64,000 nucleotides of DNA from Pseudomonas palleroniana (GCF_003031675.1 NZ_PYWX01000032.1:152177-216176); one strand, 5' to 3'; positions 35,114 to 43,922 are shown, counted from the stretch's first letter. Notes: a model not told the origin generated them from the sequence alone. Made by a program: numbers and translations.

Positions 35114-36544
35114 ATGGGTATCTTTGACTATAAAAACCTCGGCACCGAGGGCTCCAAAGCGTTGTTTGCCGATGCCATGGCGATCACGCTGTATTCCTAT
35201 CACAACCTGGATAACGGCTTTGCCGTGGGCTACCAGCACAACGGCTTTGGCCTCGGCCTGCCGGGCACACTGGTCACGGCGTTGCTGGGCAGCACGGATT
35301 CACAAGGCGTGATTCCGGGCATCCCCTGGAACCCCGACTCGGAAAAAGCCGCCCTTGAAGCCGTGCAAAAAGCCGGCTGGACGCCCATCAGCGCCGCAAC
35401 CCTGGGTTACGAGGGCAAGGTCGACCAGCGGGGTACGTTCTTCGGTGAAAAGGCCGGCTATACCAGCGCCCAGGTCGAGGTGCTGGGCAAATACGATGAC
35501 GCCGGCAAGCTGCAGGAAATCGGTATCAGCTTTCGCGGCACCTCGGGGCCACGGGAGCACCTGATCAGTGACTCCATCGGCGACCTGATCAGCGATCTGC
35601 TGGCCGCCTTGGGGCCTAAGGATTATGCCAAGAACTATGCGGGCGAAGCGTTCGGCAACCTGCTCAAGAACGTGGCCGATTATGCCGGCGCCCATGGCCT
35701 GAGCGGCAAGGACGTGCTGGTCAGCGGCCACAGCCTGGGCGGGCTGGCGGTCAACAGCATGGCGGACCTGAGCAACAGCAAGTGGGCGGGCTTTTACCAG
35801 GACGCCAACTATGTGGCCTATGCGTCGCCCACCCAAAGCGCCGGCGACAAGGTGCTCAATGTCGGCTATGAGAATGACCCGGTCTTCCGCGCACTGGATG
35901 GCTCATCCTTCAACCTGTCGTCCCTGGGTGTGCACGACAAGCCGCATGAGTCGACCACCGACAACATCGTCAACTTCAACGATCACTACGCCTCCACCTT
36001 GTGGAATGTGCTGCCGTTCTCCATCGTCAACCTGCCTACCTGGCTCTCCCACTTGCCGTTCGGCTATGGCGATGGCATGACGCGTATCCTCGAATCCGGC
36101 TTCTACGACCAGATGACCCGCGACTCGACGGTGATAGTCGCCAATCTGTCCGACCCGGCGCGGGCCAACACCTGGGTGCAGGACCTGAACCGCAATGCCG
36201 AGGCCCACAAGGGCAATACCTTCATCATCGGCAGCGACGGCAACGACCTGATCCAGGGTGGCAAGGGCGCGGACTTTATCGAAGGCGGCAAGGGCAATGA
36301 CACGATCCGTGACAACAGCGGGCATAACACCTTCCTGTTCAGCGGCCACTTTGGCAACGATCGGGTAATTGGCTACCAGGTCACCGACAAGCTGGTGTTC
36401 AAGGATGTGGAAGGCAGCACCGACCTGCGTGATCACGCCAAGGTGGTCGGTGCGGACACGGTGCTCACCTTTGGCGCCGACTCGGTGACCCTGGTCGGCG
36501 TGGGGCAGGGTGGGCTATGGGCTGACGGCGTCAGCATCGGCTGA
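35114..36544 (+). CDS. lipA: Extracellular lipase/polyurethanase, family I.3
   Basis: This 476-residue triacylglycerol lipase is secreted by the AprDEF-type exporter; close homologues also hydrolyse polyester polyurethane (PueA/PueB). VSGHSLGGLAVN carries the nucleophile Ser207, the residue number known for this family. RTX repeats follow (GSDGNDLIQGGKGADFIEGG, GGKGNDTIRDN; about 373-398). The C-terminal region is a type I secretion signal, and there is no N-terminal signal peptide or Cys. GAGAGG precedes the ATG. It ends the exoenzyme locus; its stop abuts the stop of the convergent next gene (TGATCA). Confidence 0.95.
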   Translation: MGIFDYKNLGTEGSKALFADAMAITLYSYHNLDNGFAVGYQHNGFGLGLPGTLVTALLGSTDSQGVIPGIPWNPDSEKAALEAVQKAGWTPISAATLGYEGKVDQRGTFFGEKAGYTSAQVEVLGKYDDAGKLQEIGISFRGTSGPREHLISDSIGDLISDLLAALGPKDYAKNYAGEAFGNLLKNVADYAGAHGLSGKDVLVSGHSLGGLAVNSMADLSNSKWAGFYQDANYVAYASPTQSAGDKVLNVGYENDPVFRALDGSSFNLSSLGVHDKPHESTTDNIVNFNDHYASTLWNVLPFSIVNLPTWLSHLPFGYGDGMTRILESGFYDQMTRDSTVIVANLSDPARANTWVQDLNRNAEAHKGNTFIIGSDGNDLIQGGKGADFIEGGKGNDTIRDNSGHNTFLFSGHFGNDRVIGYQVTDKLVFKDVEGSTDLRDHAKVVGADTVLTFGADSVTLVGVGQGGLWADGVSIG

Positions 36545-36811
36545 TCAACGCCAATGGCGCTCCCGCCAGCCGTGATCCCAATGCGGCCGGTGGGAGTAGC
36601 CATAACCGTAGTAGGGGCGTGGAGAGTAATAGGGGCGTGGCCCGTAACCCCAATGCGCGTAATAGATCGGTGGGGGTGGGGGCTGTACCACGATCACCCG
36701 GGGTGCCTGGCGGATGATGATGGTGTCGGCAAAGGCGGGCGTACTCGCCAGGGCCGCCAGGGTCAAGGGAATGAGTAAAAGCGCGCGTACCGCTCGGGAC
36801 ATGCGTGCCAT
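36545..36811 (-). CDS. Small secreted Tyr/His/Pro-rich protein
   Basis: This 88-residue protein has a signal peptide (about 1-29, LLLIPLTLAALASTPAFA) and a low-complexity mature part: QPPPPPIYYAHWGYGPRPYY, then repeated PRPYY/YGYGY units and a basic His/Trp-rich end (HRPHWDHGWRERHWR). Similar short proteins are frequent in pseudomonads; no function is known to me. The start could also be nine bases downstream at 36802. It is divergent from another Tyr/His-rich small protein 178 bases away and convergent with lipA. That 178-base gap shows a GCCGCC/GGCGGC dyad but no sure promoter. Confidence 0.7.
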   Translation of the reverse strand: MARMSRAVRALLLIPLTLAALASTPAFADTIIIRQAPRVIVVQPPPPPIYYAHWGYGPRPYYSPRPYYGYGYSHRPHWDHGWRERHWR

Positions 36812-36989
36812 GGCCTTGGTTCTCCGTGCTGCCGCCCTCGAATGAAGGCGGCTTATCGGTTAAACGCAGCGGCGTGGAAAATCCTTCGCTAAATAAATCT
36901 TTAACTTCCCATCGCGACGGATCGGCCGGCGTGCACGCGTTTAACGGTCAAGCGAGCTGTTTCGCGTGATCACGTGGGAGGAATCGAAC

Positions 36990-37154
36990 ATGTCCCGTTT
37001 ACGATTGTTGCTGTGCGCCCTGGTCCTGCTGGGGTTGGGCGGGTGTGCGGTGTACCCGGCGTATCCGGCCCCGTGCTGTTATCGCCCGTACTACCACTCG
37101 TACTATTACCATCCCTACTATCACCCGTATTACCACCCGTACTACCGGTATTGA
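36990..37154 (+). CDS. Small Tyr/His-rich lipoprotein
   Basis: This 54-residue lipoprotein has a signal sequence with lipobox LGLGGCAV; the Cys at about residue 19 would be lipidated. The mature part is almost only Tyr, His and Pro, with the unit YYHP repeated four times. The composition suggests metal binding or surface adhesion, but no family function is known to me. GGGAGGAATCGAAC precedes the ATG, which decides against a start at 36966. A strong terminator follows 19 bases after the stop. Confidence 0.7.
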   Translation: MSRLRLLLCALVLLGLGGCAVYPAYPAPCCYRPYYHSYYYHPYYHPYYHPYYRY

Positions 37155-37173
37155 CCGAGGGATGCCCCTTAAC

Positions 37174-37202
37174 AAAAAGCCCCGCATTTGCGGGGCTTTT
37201 TA
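37174..37202. terminator. Bidirectional Rho-independent terminator
   Basis: AAAAAGCCCCGC-ATTT-GCGGGGCTTTTTA is a symmetrical hairpin with an A-run before and a T-run after, serving both the lipoprotein gene on the plus strand and the YgdI-like gene on the minus strand. Confidence 0.92.
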
Positions 37203-37205
37203 CTG

Positions 37206-37430
37206 TCATTTTTCTTTGATGACGGTCGCCACATCCGCGGCTTTTACGCGTATGTGCTTGCCGGCGATGTCGGTGAACTCGTAGAAGCCGTCGGCTGTCT
37301 TGGCGTTGGGGACGTCCTTGGTCAAATACTGTGTGCCATTTTGCAATGTGACCACGGTTTGTGTCGCACACCCGGCCAACAGCACAAAAGACAGTGCAAC
37401 CAGTGGCAGACCCAAATTCTTCATGTTCAT
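37206..37430 (-). CDS. YgdI/YgdR-type (DUF903) lipoprotein
   Basis: This 74-residue outer- or inner-membrane lipoprotein has lipobox LLAGCATQ, followed by the small SH3-like DUF903 fold: TVVTLQNGTQYLTKDVPNAK, then DGFYEFTDIAGKHIRVKAAD. The family is widespread in gamma-proteobacteria and of unknown function. The start may be at 37430 or at 37424 (MKNLG). It is monocistronic with a strong terminator immediately downstream. Confidence 0.85.
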   Translation of the reverse strand: MNMKNLGLPLVALSFVLLAGCATQTVVTLQNGTQYLTKDVPNAKTADGFYEFTDIAGKHIRVKAADVATVIKEK

Positions 37431-37456
37431 AACCCTTACCCTTAACCCTGAAAAAT

Positions 37457-37477
37457 CCCGTAGCCAGGGGCTGCGGG
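37457..37477. other. Hairpin upstream of the YgdI-like gene
   Basis: CCCGTAGCC-AGG-GGCTGCGGG pairs over 9 positions (one G-T). On the minus strand it is followed by ATTTTT, so it could end or attenuate a minus-strand transcript before the lipoprotein gene, or form part of its 5' leader. A tRNA-like string beside it (TAGCTCAGTTGATGG on the minus strand) does not fold into a tRNA. Confidence 0.35.
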
Positions 37478-37618
37478 CCCTAAATGTTACGCCATCAACT
37501 GAGCTATCTGATCACTTTTATACAAAAAGTTGCGTGCGCCATTTATCTATTAGCGATTGCAACAGCCGCTGGGTGGCGGCACTCTGTATGCATAACCAGT
37601 ATTCGATCAGCGCGTGAC

Positions 37619-39265
37619 ATGGCCAACCCCCTCGACGATCCCCTGTATTACCTGCATAACTTCCGTCAAGTACTGCTGTGGCTGGGGCAGCGCTATGCCG
37701 ATTTGCTCGATGCGCACGAAGTGCATTTTATTCAGCAGTTCGACAGCTTGCCGCAGGCGTCCCAGGCGCTGCTGGTGCGCATGGTGATGCGCAAGGGCGT
37801 GCATTTTCGGGCGAGCAAACTCAATTACCTGGAAATTGGTTGCACCCACACGGCAGCGCTGGCACTGGTGCAGCAGGGTTGGGTCGATGACCAGTGCCCG
37901 CTGGGCTTTGAAGCACTGTTCGCCGTCCTGCAGAAAGGCGAAATCCTCGCGGCCTTCAAGCCCTGGATCGAGCAACCCAAGGCCAGGAAAACCGATTGGC
38001 TGGACGCGTTGGCGGCGCGGTTTACCGAGCCCCGGCATTTTGCCCAATGGTGCCCGGACCTTGAAGACACCCTCTATAGCCTCACGGTGATGGACCTGTG
38101 CGACCGCCTGCGGCTGATGTTCTTCGGCAACCTGCATCAGGATTGGTCGGAGTTCGTGCTGGCGGACCTGGGCATCTACACCTACGAAAAGGTCGAGTTC
38201 TGTGCGCAGTCCCGTGGCTTGCGTCACCGTGATGACGTGCACGGCTTTCTGTTCCTGCATCAGTGCCAGCAAGCGTTTGAAGCGGGGCAGACGCTGGACG
38301 TGGTACTCGCGCAAATCGCCACGTTTGCCACCGATAACCCCTGGCTGGAAAAGCGTCGCGCCAAGTTGTTGTTCCAGATCGGCCAGTATTGCGAACGCAG
38401 CGCCGAGCTGGACTTGGCGCAACGGATCTATCGCGAGTGCGCGCACCCCGGCGCGCGTTCGCGCCTGATCCGGGTGCTGGAGCGCCAAGAGGACTATGCC
38501 CAGGCCATGGCCCTGGCGTGTGCGGCGCAACAGGCGCCGGAAAGCGCCGCCGAACAGCAACACCTGCTGCGCGTGCTGCCGCGTCTGCGCCGCAAGCTGG
38601 GGGAGCCGGCGCTGCCCAGGATCAAGCCCCGGGCCATCACCCGCCTGGACCTGGACTTGGCGCTGCCCGAACCGCTGATGTCGGTGGAGTATTGCGTGCA
38701 GGCCCATCTCAGCGAGCCGGATGCGCCGGTGCATTATGTCGAGAACGGGCTGATCAATTCGCTGTTCGGCCTGCTTTGCTGGGACGCGATCTTTGCGCCG
38801 TTGCCGGGGGCGTTTTTCCACCCGTTCCAGCGAGGGCCGGCGGATTTGCACAGCGAAGATTTTCATCAGCGCCGTGCACCGCTGTTCGCGGCCTGTTTCG
38901 AGCAGTTGCAAGATGAGCGCTACAAAACCAGCATCCGCCAGCGCTACGCAGACAAATGGGGCATCCAATCGCCTTTCGTGTTCTGGAACCTGCTCAGCGA
39001 AGCGCTGCTGGAGCAAGCCCTGGACTGTTTGCCCGCCGAGCACTTGCGCTATTGGTTTGAACGCTTGCTGCTGGACATCCGCGCCAACCGTAGCGGCATG
39101 CCGGACCTGATCCAGTTCTGGCCCGCCCGCAAAACCTACCGCATGATCGAGGTCAAGGGGCCGGGCGACCGCCTGCAAGACAACCAGCTGCGTTGGCTGG
39201 AGTTCTGCGGCGAGTACCAGATGCCGGTCACCGTCTGCTACGTGCGTTGGGCGCAACCGGCTTGA
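37619..39265 (+). CDS. FAN1-like nuclease with VRR-NUC domain
   Basis: This 548-residue structure-specific nuclease is homologous to human FAN1 and the P. aeruginosa enzyme solved with 5'-flap DNA; such proteins cut branched DNA and help unhook interstrand cross-links. The C-terminal VRR-NUC active site is complete: MPDLIQFWP (Asp496) and MIEVKGPGDRL (Glu511, Lys513), then a Gln-rich helix. The middle has helical TPR-like repeats, and the N-terminal part would be the SAP-like/DNA-binding region. ATG 37619 fits the family start, although the frame is open to 37484. Its stop overlaps the helicase start. Confidence 0.9.
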   Translation: MANPLDDPLYYLHNFRQVLLWLGQRYADLLDAHEVHFIQQFDSLPQASQALLVRMVMRKGVHFRASKLNYLEIGCTHTAALALVQQGWVDDQCPLGFEALFAVLQKGEILAAFKPWIEQPKARKTDWLDALAARFTEPRHFAQWCPDLEDTLYSLTVMDLCDRLRLMFFGNLHQDWSEFVLADLGIYTYEKVEFCAQSRGLRHRDDVHGFLFLHQCQQAFEAGQTLDVVLAQIATFATDNPWLEKRRAKLLFQIGQYCERSAELDLAQRIYRECAHPGARSRLIRVLERQEDYAQAMALACAAQQAPESAAEQQHLLRVLPRLRRKLGEPALPRIKPRAITRLDLDLALPEPLMSVEYCVQAHLSEPDAPVHYVENGLINSLFGLLCWDAIFAPLPGAFFHPFQRGPADLHSEDFHQRRAPLFAACFEQLQDERYKTSIRQRYADKWGIQSPFVFWNLLSEALLEQALDCLPAEHLRYWFERLLLDIRANRSGMPDLIQFWPARKTYRMIEVKGPGDRLQDNQLRWLEFCGEYQMPVTVCYVRWAQPA

Positions 39266-41517
39266 GCTACAGCGTCGCGGTACGCGCGTTGTGTGAGTTC
39301 ACGGCCAAGGTCGGTGACCTGGACCTGCGCTTCACACCGTCACCCAGCGCCCAGGAAGGCATCGTCGGGCATCGCACGGTGGCTTCGCGGCGCAGCGCGC
39401 ATTATCAAAACGAAGTCGCCCTCGAAGGCGAATATGCACAACTGAAGGTGCGGGGCAGGGCGGACGGCTATGACCCGGATGCCAATCGCCTGGAGGAAGT
39501 CAAAACCTATCGCGGCGACCTCGGCGCGCAGCCCGCCAACCACCGGCAATTGCATTGGGCCCAGGTCAAGGTCTACGGCTGGCTGATGTGCCGCAAGCTC
39601 GGCCTTGGCGAGATCGACCTGGCGCTGGTGTACTTCGACATCGTCGGCGAAGGCGAAACCCTGCTCAACCAGCGTTTCACCGCAGTGGAGCTGGAGCAGT
39701 TCTTCAACCAGCAATGTGCGCTGTTCCTTGGTTGGGCCGAGCGCGAGATGCAGCATCGCGACGCGCGTAACAGCGCGGCGCAACGCCTGGCGTTCCCGCA
39801 TGCGGCCTTTCGCCCCGGCCAGCGCCCGTTGGCCGAGGCGGTATACAAGGCCGTGAGTACCGGGCGTTGCCTGATGGCCCAGGCGCCGACCGGCATCGGC
39901 AAGACCGTCGGCACGATTTTCCCGATGCTCAAGGCACTGGCGCCCCAGCAATTGGACAAGCTGTTCTTCCTCACGGCCAAGACCCCTGGGCGCAAACTCG
40001 CCCTGGACGCGGCGCAGGTGCTCTACGGCAGCAGCCCCGATCTGCCGCTGCGCGTGCTCGAGCTGGTCGCGCGGGACAAGGCTTGCGAACACCCGGACAA
40101 AGCCTGTCATGGCGATGCCTGCCCATTGGCCAAAGGTTTTTACGACCGCCTGCCGGCCGCACGCAAGGCAGCATCCCAGGTACGCCTGCTGGACCAGCGC
40201 AACCTGCGCGAGGTGGCGCTGGCCCACGAGGTCTGCCCGTATTACCTGAGCCAGGAAATGGCGCGCTGGAGCGACGTGGTGGTCGCCGACTACAACTACT
40301 ATTTCGACTTTGGCGCCATGCTGTTCGGCCTGGCCCAGCTCAACCAATGGCGCGCCGCCGTGCTGGTGGACGAAGCCCATAACCTGGTGGAGCGCGCGCG
40401 TGCGATGTACAGCGCCAGCCTCGACTCCTATGCACTCAAGACCTTGCGCGACGTCGCCCCCGACCCCTTGAAAAAGCCTTTGCAGCGCCTCAACCGTGAG
40501 TGGAATGCGCTGCACAAGGACCAGCTCGCGCCGTACCAGGCGTATGCGAGCAAACCCGACAAACTGCTCCAGGCCCTGAGCCTGACCACCAGCGCCATGG
40601 GCGAGTACTTCAACGACCACCCCGAGGCGCTGTCCGGCGACTTGCAAGCGTTCTACTTCGAAGCGCTGCAATTTGCCAAGGTGGCCGAGTTGTTCGACGA
40701 ACATTTTCTCTTCGATATCAGCAAGCGGCCGTTCGGCGGCAAACGCAGCGCTTCAACCCTGTGCCTGCGCAACCTGGTGCCCGCCGAATTCATCCGGCCC
40801 AGGCTGACGGCGGCCCGCAGCAGCGTGCTGTTTTCCGCGACCCTGAGCCCGCGTCACTATTACGCCGACCTGCTTGGCTTGCCGGCGGACACCGCCTGGA
40901 TCGACGTGGAGTCACCGTTCAAGGCCGAGCAACTGCGCGTACGTATTGTTGATCAGATCTCCACACGGTTCGTGCACCGCCAAGCTTCGCTGGAGCCGAT
41001 CGTCGAGTTGATTGCCCAGCAGTTCGCCGCGCAACCGGGCAACTACCTGGCGTTTTTCTCAAGCTTCGATTACCTGCAACAGGTGGCGCAGTTGATGGCC
41101 GAGCGGCACCCGCAGGTTGCGTTGTGGTTGCAGTCACGCGGCATGGCCGAGGCGCAGCGGCAGGCGTTTCTCGACCAATTCACCCAGCACAGCCAGGGGG
41201 TCGGCTTTGCCGTGCTGGGCGGTGCGTTTGGCGAAGGCATTGATTTACCCGGCGCGCGCTTGATCGGGGCATTTGTCGCGACCTTGGGGCTGCCGCAACT
41301 GAACCCGATCAACGAACAGATGAAAGCGCGCATGGGCGCTATCTTCGGCTCGGGCTACGACTACACCTATTTGTACCCAGGCCTGCAGAAAGTGGTGCAG
41401 GCGGCGGGGAGGGTGATCCGCAGCCAACAGGACCGAGGTGTGGTGATGTTGATCGATGACCGCTTTGGCGAGGCGCGGGTGCGCCAATTGTTGCCGCGTT
41501 GGTGGTTGATTGAGTGA
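39262..41517 (+). CDS. DinG/XPD-type iron-sulfur helicase with N-terminal PD-(D/E)XK nuclease domain
   Basis: This 751-residue superfamily 2 helicase has Walker A APTGIGKT (Lys214), DEAH box VDEAHN (370-373), motif V GGAFGEGIDLPG and motif VI QAAGRVIRS. Four Cys (275, 282, 287, 325) between motifs I and II match an XPD/DinG 4Fe-4S site. The first 140 residues look like a Cas4/RecB-type nuclease: RGRADGYD (Asp68), LEEVK (Glu79, Lys81) and HWAQVKVYGWL. The start is probably TTG at 39262, overlapping the FAN1 stop as TTGA, so translation is coupled. Together with FAN1 it probably repairs cross-linked or flapped DNA. Confidence 0.87.
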   Translation: MSYSVAVRALCEFTAKVGDLDLRFTPSPSAQEGIVGHRTVASRRSAHYQNEVALEGEYAQLKVRGRADGYDPDANRLEEVKTYRGDLGAQPANHRQLHWAQVKVYGWLMCRKLGLGEIDLALVYFDIVGEGETLLNQRFTAVELEQFFNQQCALFLGWAEREMQHRDARNSAAQRLAFPHAAFRPGQRPLAEAVYKAVSTGRCLMAQAPTGIGKTVGTIFPMLKALAPQQLDKLFFLTAKTPGRKLALDAAQVLYGSSPDLPLRVLELVARDKACEHPDKACHGDACPLAKGFYDRLPAARKAASQVRLLDQRNLREVALAHEVCPYYLSQEMARWSDVVVADYNYYFDFGAMLFGLAQLNQWRAAVLVDEAHNLVERARAMYSASLDSYALKTLRDVAPDPLKKPLQRLNREWNALHKDQLAPYQAYASKPDKLLQALSLTTSAMGEYFNDHPEALSGDLQAFYFEALQFAKVAELFDEHFLFDISKRPFGGKRSASTLCLRNLVPAEFIRPRLTAARSSVLFSATLSPRHYYADLLGLPADTAWIDVESPFKAEQLRVRIVDQISTRFVHRQASLEPIVELIAQQFAAQPGNYLAFFSSFDYLQQVAQLMAERHPQVALWLQSRGMAEAQRQAFLDQFTQHSQGVGFAVLGGAFGEGIDLPGARLIGAFVATLGLPQLNPINEQMKARMGAIFGSGYDYTYLYPGLQKVVQAAGRVIRSQQDRGVVMLIDDRFGEARVRQLLPRWWLIE

Positions 41518-41559
41518 TGCCCAACCCAACCACCTGCGGACCACACGCGTGGCCGCGCC

Positions 41560-42510
41560 TCAGACGACTTCCAGGTAAGAGCTATGAATCGCCCGCGCCA
41601 ACTCGCGCACGGTGTCGATGAACTCGGTCAGCCGGCTATGCAAGCCGTCTTCAAGGATTTCATCGATGCCGGTATAGCGCAGTCGCGCCTCGAACTCCGC
41701 CGCCAGGCGCTGCGCCGAGCGCCCGTAACTGCCGGGCAGGTCCGCCAGGATATGGCTCAGTTCCTCGATGCACGCATGCAACGAACGCGGTACATCGCTG
41801 CGCAATAGCAGCAACTGCGACACCGAGCGTGCGTTCAGCGCATTCGGGTACAACTCGGTGTACGCCTCGAACGACGACAACGCGCGCAGCAGCGCGCTCC
41901 ACTGGTAATAACCGCGTGCCGACAGGTCGCTGACTTCTTCCGACTCTTCGCCAAACATCTCGTAGCGCGCATCCAGCAGGCGCAAGGTGTTGTCTGCGCG
42001 CTCGACAAAGGTGCCCAGGCGGATAAACCGATAGGCATCATTGCGCATGATGGTGCCCGAGGTCGCGCCTCGGAACAGGTGCGAGCGCTGCTTGACCCAG
42101 TCGCAGAAGTGGCTGATGCCGTGGCGTGCCAGGCCACCGGCGGCGATGCTGCGCATTTCCAGCCAGGTGGCGTTGAGGTTCTCCCACATGTCGGCGGTGA
42201 TGCGCCCGCGTACCGCATGTGCATTGCCCCGGGCGGCGCGCAGGCAGTTGTAGATACTGGCGGGGTTTTCCGCGTCGAGGGCGAAGAAGTGCAACATGCG
42301 CTCGGCGTCCAGGTGCTTATGGCGTTCGAGGTAGCTGTCCAGGGTGCCGCTGCTGAGCAACGACATCGCCAGTTCGTCCAGGCCATCGCTGCGCCCGGCC
42401 TGGGGCATCAACGACAGCGAGTAACTGACTTCCAGCATGCGCGCCAGGTTCTCGGCACGTTCCAGGTAGCGGGACATCCAGTACAGATCTGCGGCGGTTC
42501 TACTCAACAT
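41560..42510 (-). CDS. Alpha-E domain protein (DUF403)
   Basis: This 316-residue, nearly all-helical protein has the alpha-E family opening MLSRTAADLYWMSRYLERAE. The family is always found beside circularly permuted ATP-grasp proteins and is thought to work with them in peptide ligation or modification; its biochemical role is unknown. Its start lies 2 bases after the ATP-grasp stop, so both are one operon. The usual third member, a transglutaminase-like protein, is not present downstream: the helicase gene ends there in convergent direction. Confidence 0.88.
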   Translation of the reverse strand: MLSRTAADLYWMSRYLERAENLARMLEVSYSLSLMPQAGRSDGLDELAMSLLSSGTLDSYLERHKHLDAERMLHFFALDAENPASIYNCLRAARGNAHAVRGRITADMWENLNATWLEMRSIAAGGLARHGISHFCDWVKQRSHLFRGATSGTIMRNDAYRFIRLGTFVERADNTLRLLDARYEMFGEESEEVSDLSARGYYQWSALLRALSSFEAYTELYPNALNARSVSQLLLLRSDVPRSLHACIEELSHILADLPGSYGRSAQRLAAEFEARLRYTGIDEILEDGLHSRLTEFIDTVRELARAIHSSYLEVV

Positions 42511-42512
42511 AC

Positions 42513-43922
42513 TCAGTCCTCCACCACCCAGGTGTCTTTGGTTCCGCCGCCTTGCGACGAGTTGACGATCAGCGAACCTTCCTTCAACGCCACGCGGGTC
42601 AGGCCGCCGGGCACCAGGCGGGTTTCCTTGCCCGACAACACAAACGGTCGCAGGTCGATATGCCGTGGCGCGATGCCGTTTTCGACAAAGGTGGGGCAGG
42701 TCGACAGGCTCAAGGTGGGCTGGGCGATGTAGGCGTGGGGGCGGGCCTTGATGCGTTGGCGGAAATCTTCGATCTCGGCGGCCGTCGAGGCCGGGCCCAC
42801 CAGCATGCCGTAGCCGCCGGAGCCCTGGGTTTCCTTGACCACCAGCTCGCCCAGGTTAGCCAGCACATGGGACAGTTCATCCGGCTTGCGGCACTGGAAG
42901 GTCGGCACGTTTTGCAGGATCGGTTCTTCGCTCAGGTAGAAGCGGATCATGTCCGGCACATAGGGGTAGATCGACTTGTCATCGGCCACCCCGGTGCCAA
43001 TCGCATTGGCCAGCACCACGTTGCCCGCGCAGTACGCGGCGACCAGGCCAGGAACACCCAGCATGGACTCCGGGTTGAATGCCTGTGGGTCGAGGAACGC
43101 ATCGTCGATACGCCGGTAAATCACATCCACGGCCTTGGGGCCGTCGGTGGTGCGCATGAACACCTTGAGGTCGTGCACGAACAGGTCGGCGCCTTCGACC
43201 AGTTCCACGCCCATTTCCCGGGCGAGGAACGCATGTTCGAAGAACGCGCTGTTAAAGCGCCCGGGCGTCAGTACCACCACATTGGGGTTGTCCAGGCGGC
43301 TGGAGCTTTTCAGGGTCTTGAGCAGCAGGTTGGGGTAGTGGTCCACCGGTGCAATGCGCTGCTTGGCGAAGACTTCCGGGAACAGGCGCATCATCATCTT
43401 GCGGTCTTCGAGCATGTAGCTCACGCCGCTGGGCGTGCGCAGGTTGTCTTCGAGCACGTAGTAGGTGCCATCGCCGTCGCGGACCAGGTCCACACCCGAA
43501 ATGTGCGAGTAGAGGCCGCGGTGCAGGTCCAGGCCGACCATCGACTTCTGATACCCCTCGTTGCCCAGCACCTGGTCCGCCGGGATGATGCCGGCCTTGA
43601 TGATGCGCTGGTCGTGGTAGATATCGGCAAGAAACAGGTTGAGGGCGTTGACCCGCTGAATGCAGCCGCGTTCGATCACGCTCCATTCACTGGCGGGGAT
43701 GCTGCGCGGGATGATGTCGAAGGGGATCAGGCGTTCGGTACCTTGCTCGTCGCCATAGAGGGTGAAGGTGATCCCGGCGCGATGGAACAACAGGTCAGCT
43801 TCGCGACGCCTCTGGGCCAGCAGTTCCGGCGGCGTGTTGGCCAGCCAGCGTGAGAAGTCCTGATAGTGCGCACGGCACACGCCGTTTGCGTCATTCATTT
43901 CATCAAAGAAAGATCGAGCCAT
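42513..43922 (-). CDS. Circularly permuted ATP-grasp type 2 protein
   Basis: This 469-residue predicted carboxylate-amine ligase (formerly DUF404/DUF407) opens ARSFFDEMNDANGVCRAHYQ and contains LGNEGYQKSMVGLDLHRGLY and VKETQGSGGYGMLVGP, the latter resembling the nucleotide-binding loop. Circularly permuted ATP-grasp enzymes are predicted to form peptide-like bonds, but substrate and product remain undefined. AAGG lies seven bases before the ATG. It is followed by the alpha-E gene, with no transglutaminase or peptidase partner in this window. Confidence 0.9.
   Translation of the reverse strand: MARSFFDEMNDANGVCRAHYQDFSRWLANTPPELLAQRRREADLLFHRAGITFTLYGDEQGTERLIPFDIIPRSIPASEWSVIERGCIQRVNALNLFLADIYHDQRIIKAGIIPADQVLGNEGYQKSMVGLDLHRGLYSHISGVDLVRDGDGTYYVLEDNLRTPSGVSYMLEDRKMMMRLFPEVFAKQRIAPVDHYPNLLLKTLKSSSRLDNPNVVVLTPGRFNSAFFEHAFLAREMGVELVEGADLFVHDLKVFMRTTDGPKAVDVIYRRIDDAFLDPQAFNPESMLGVPGLVAAYCAGNVVLANAIGTGVADDKSIYPYVPDMIRFYLSEEPILQNVPTFQCRKPDELSHVLANLGELVVKETQGSGGYGMLVGPASTAAEIEDFRQRIKARPHAYIAQPTLSLSTCPTFVENGIAPRHIDLRPFVLSGKETRLVPGGLTRVALKEGSLIVNSSQGGGTKDTWVVED

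Noticed and set aside
37080..37150. Short tandem repeat TACTACCACCC-like in the small lipoprotein
   Set aside because: It is the coding sequence of YYHP units rather than an independent repeat element.
37470..37510. tRNA-like string TAGCTCAGTTGATGG on the minus strand
   Set aside because: No acceptor stem, anticodon arm or T-arm can be formed around it.
37607..39256. 549-codon minus-strand frame opposite the FAN1 gene
   Set aside because: The VRR-NUC active site is on the plus strand; this is a shadow.
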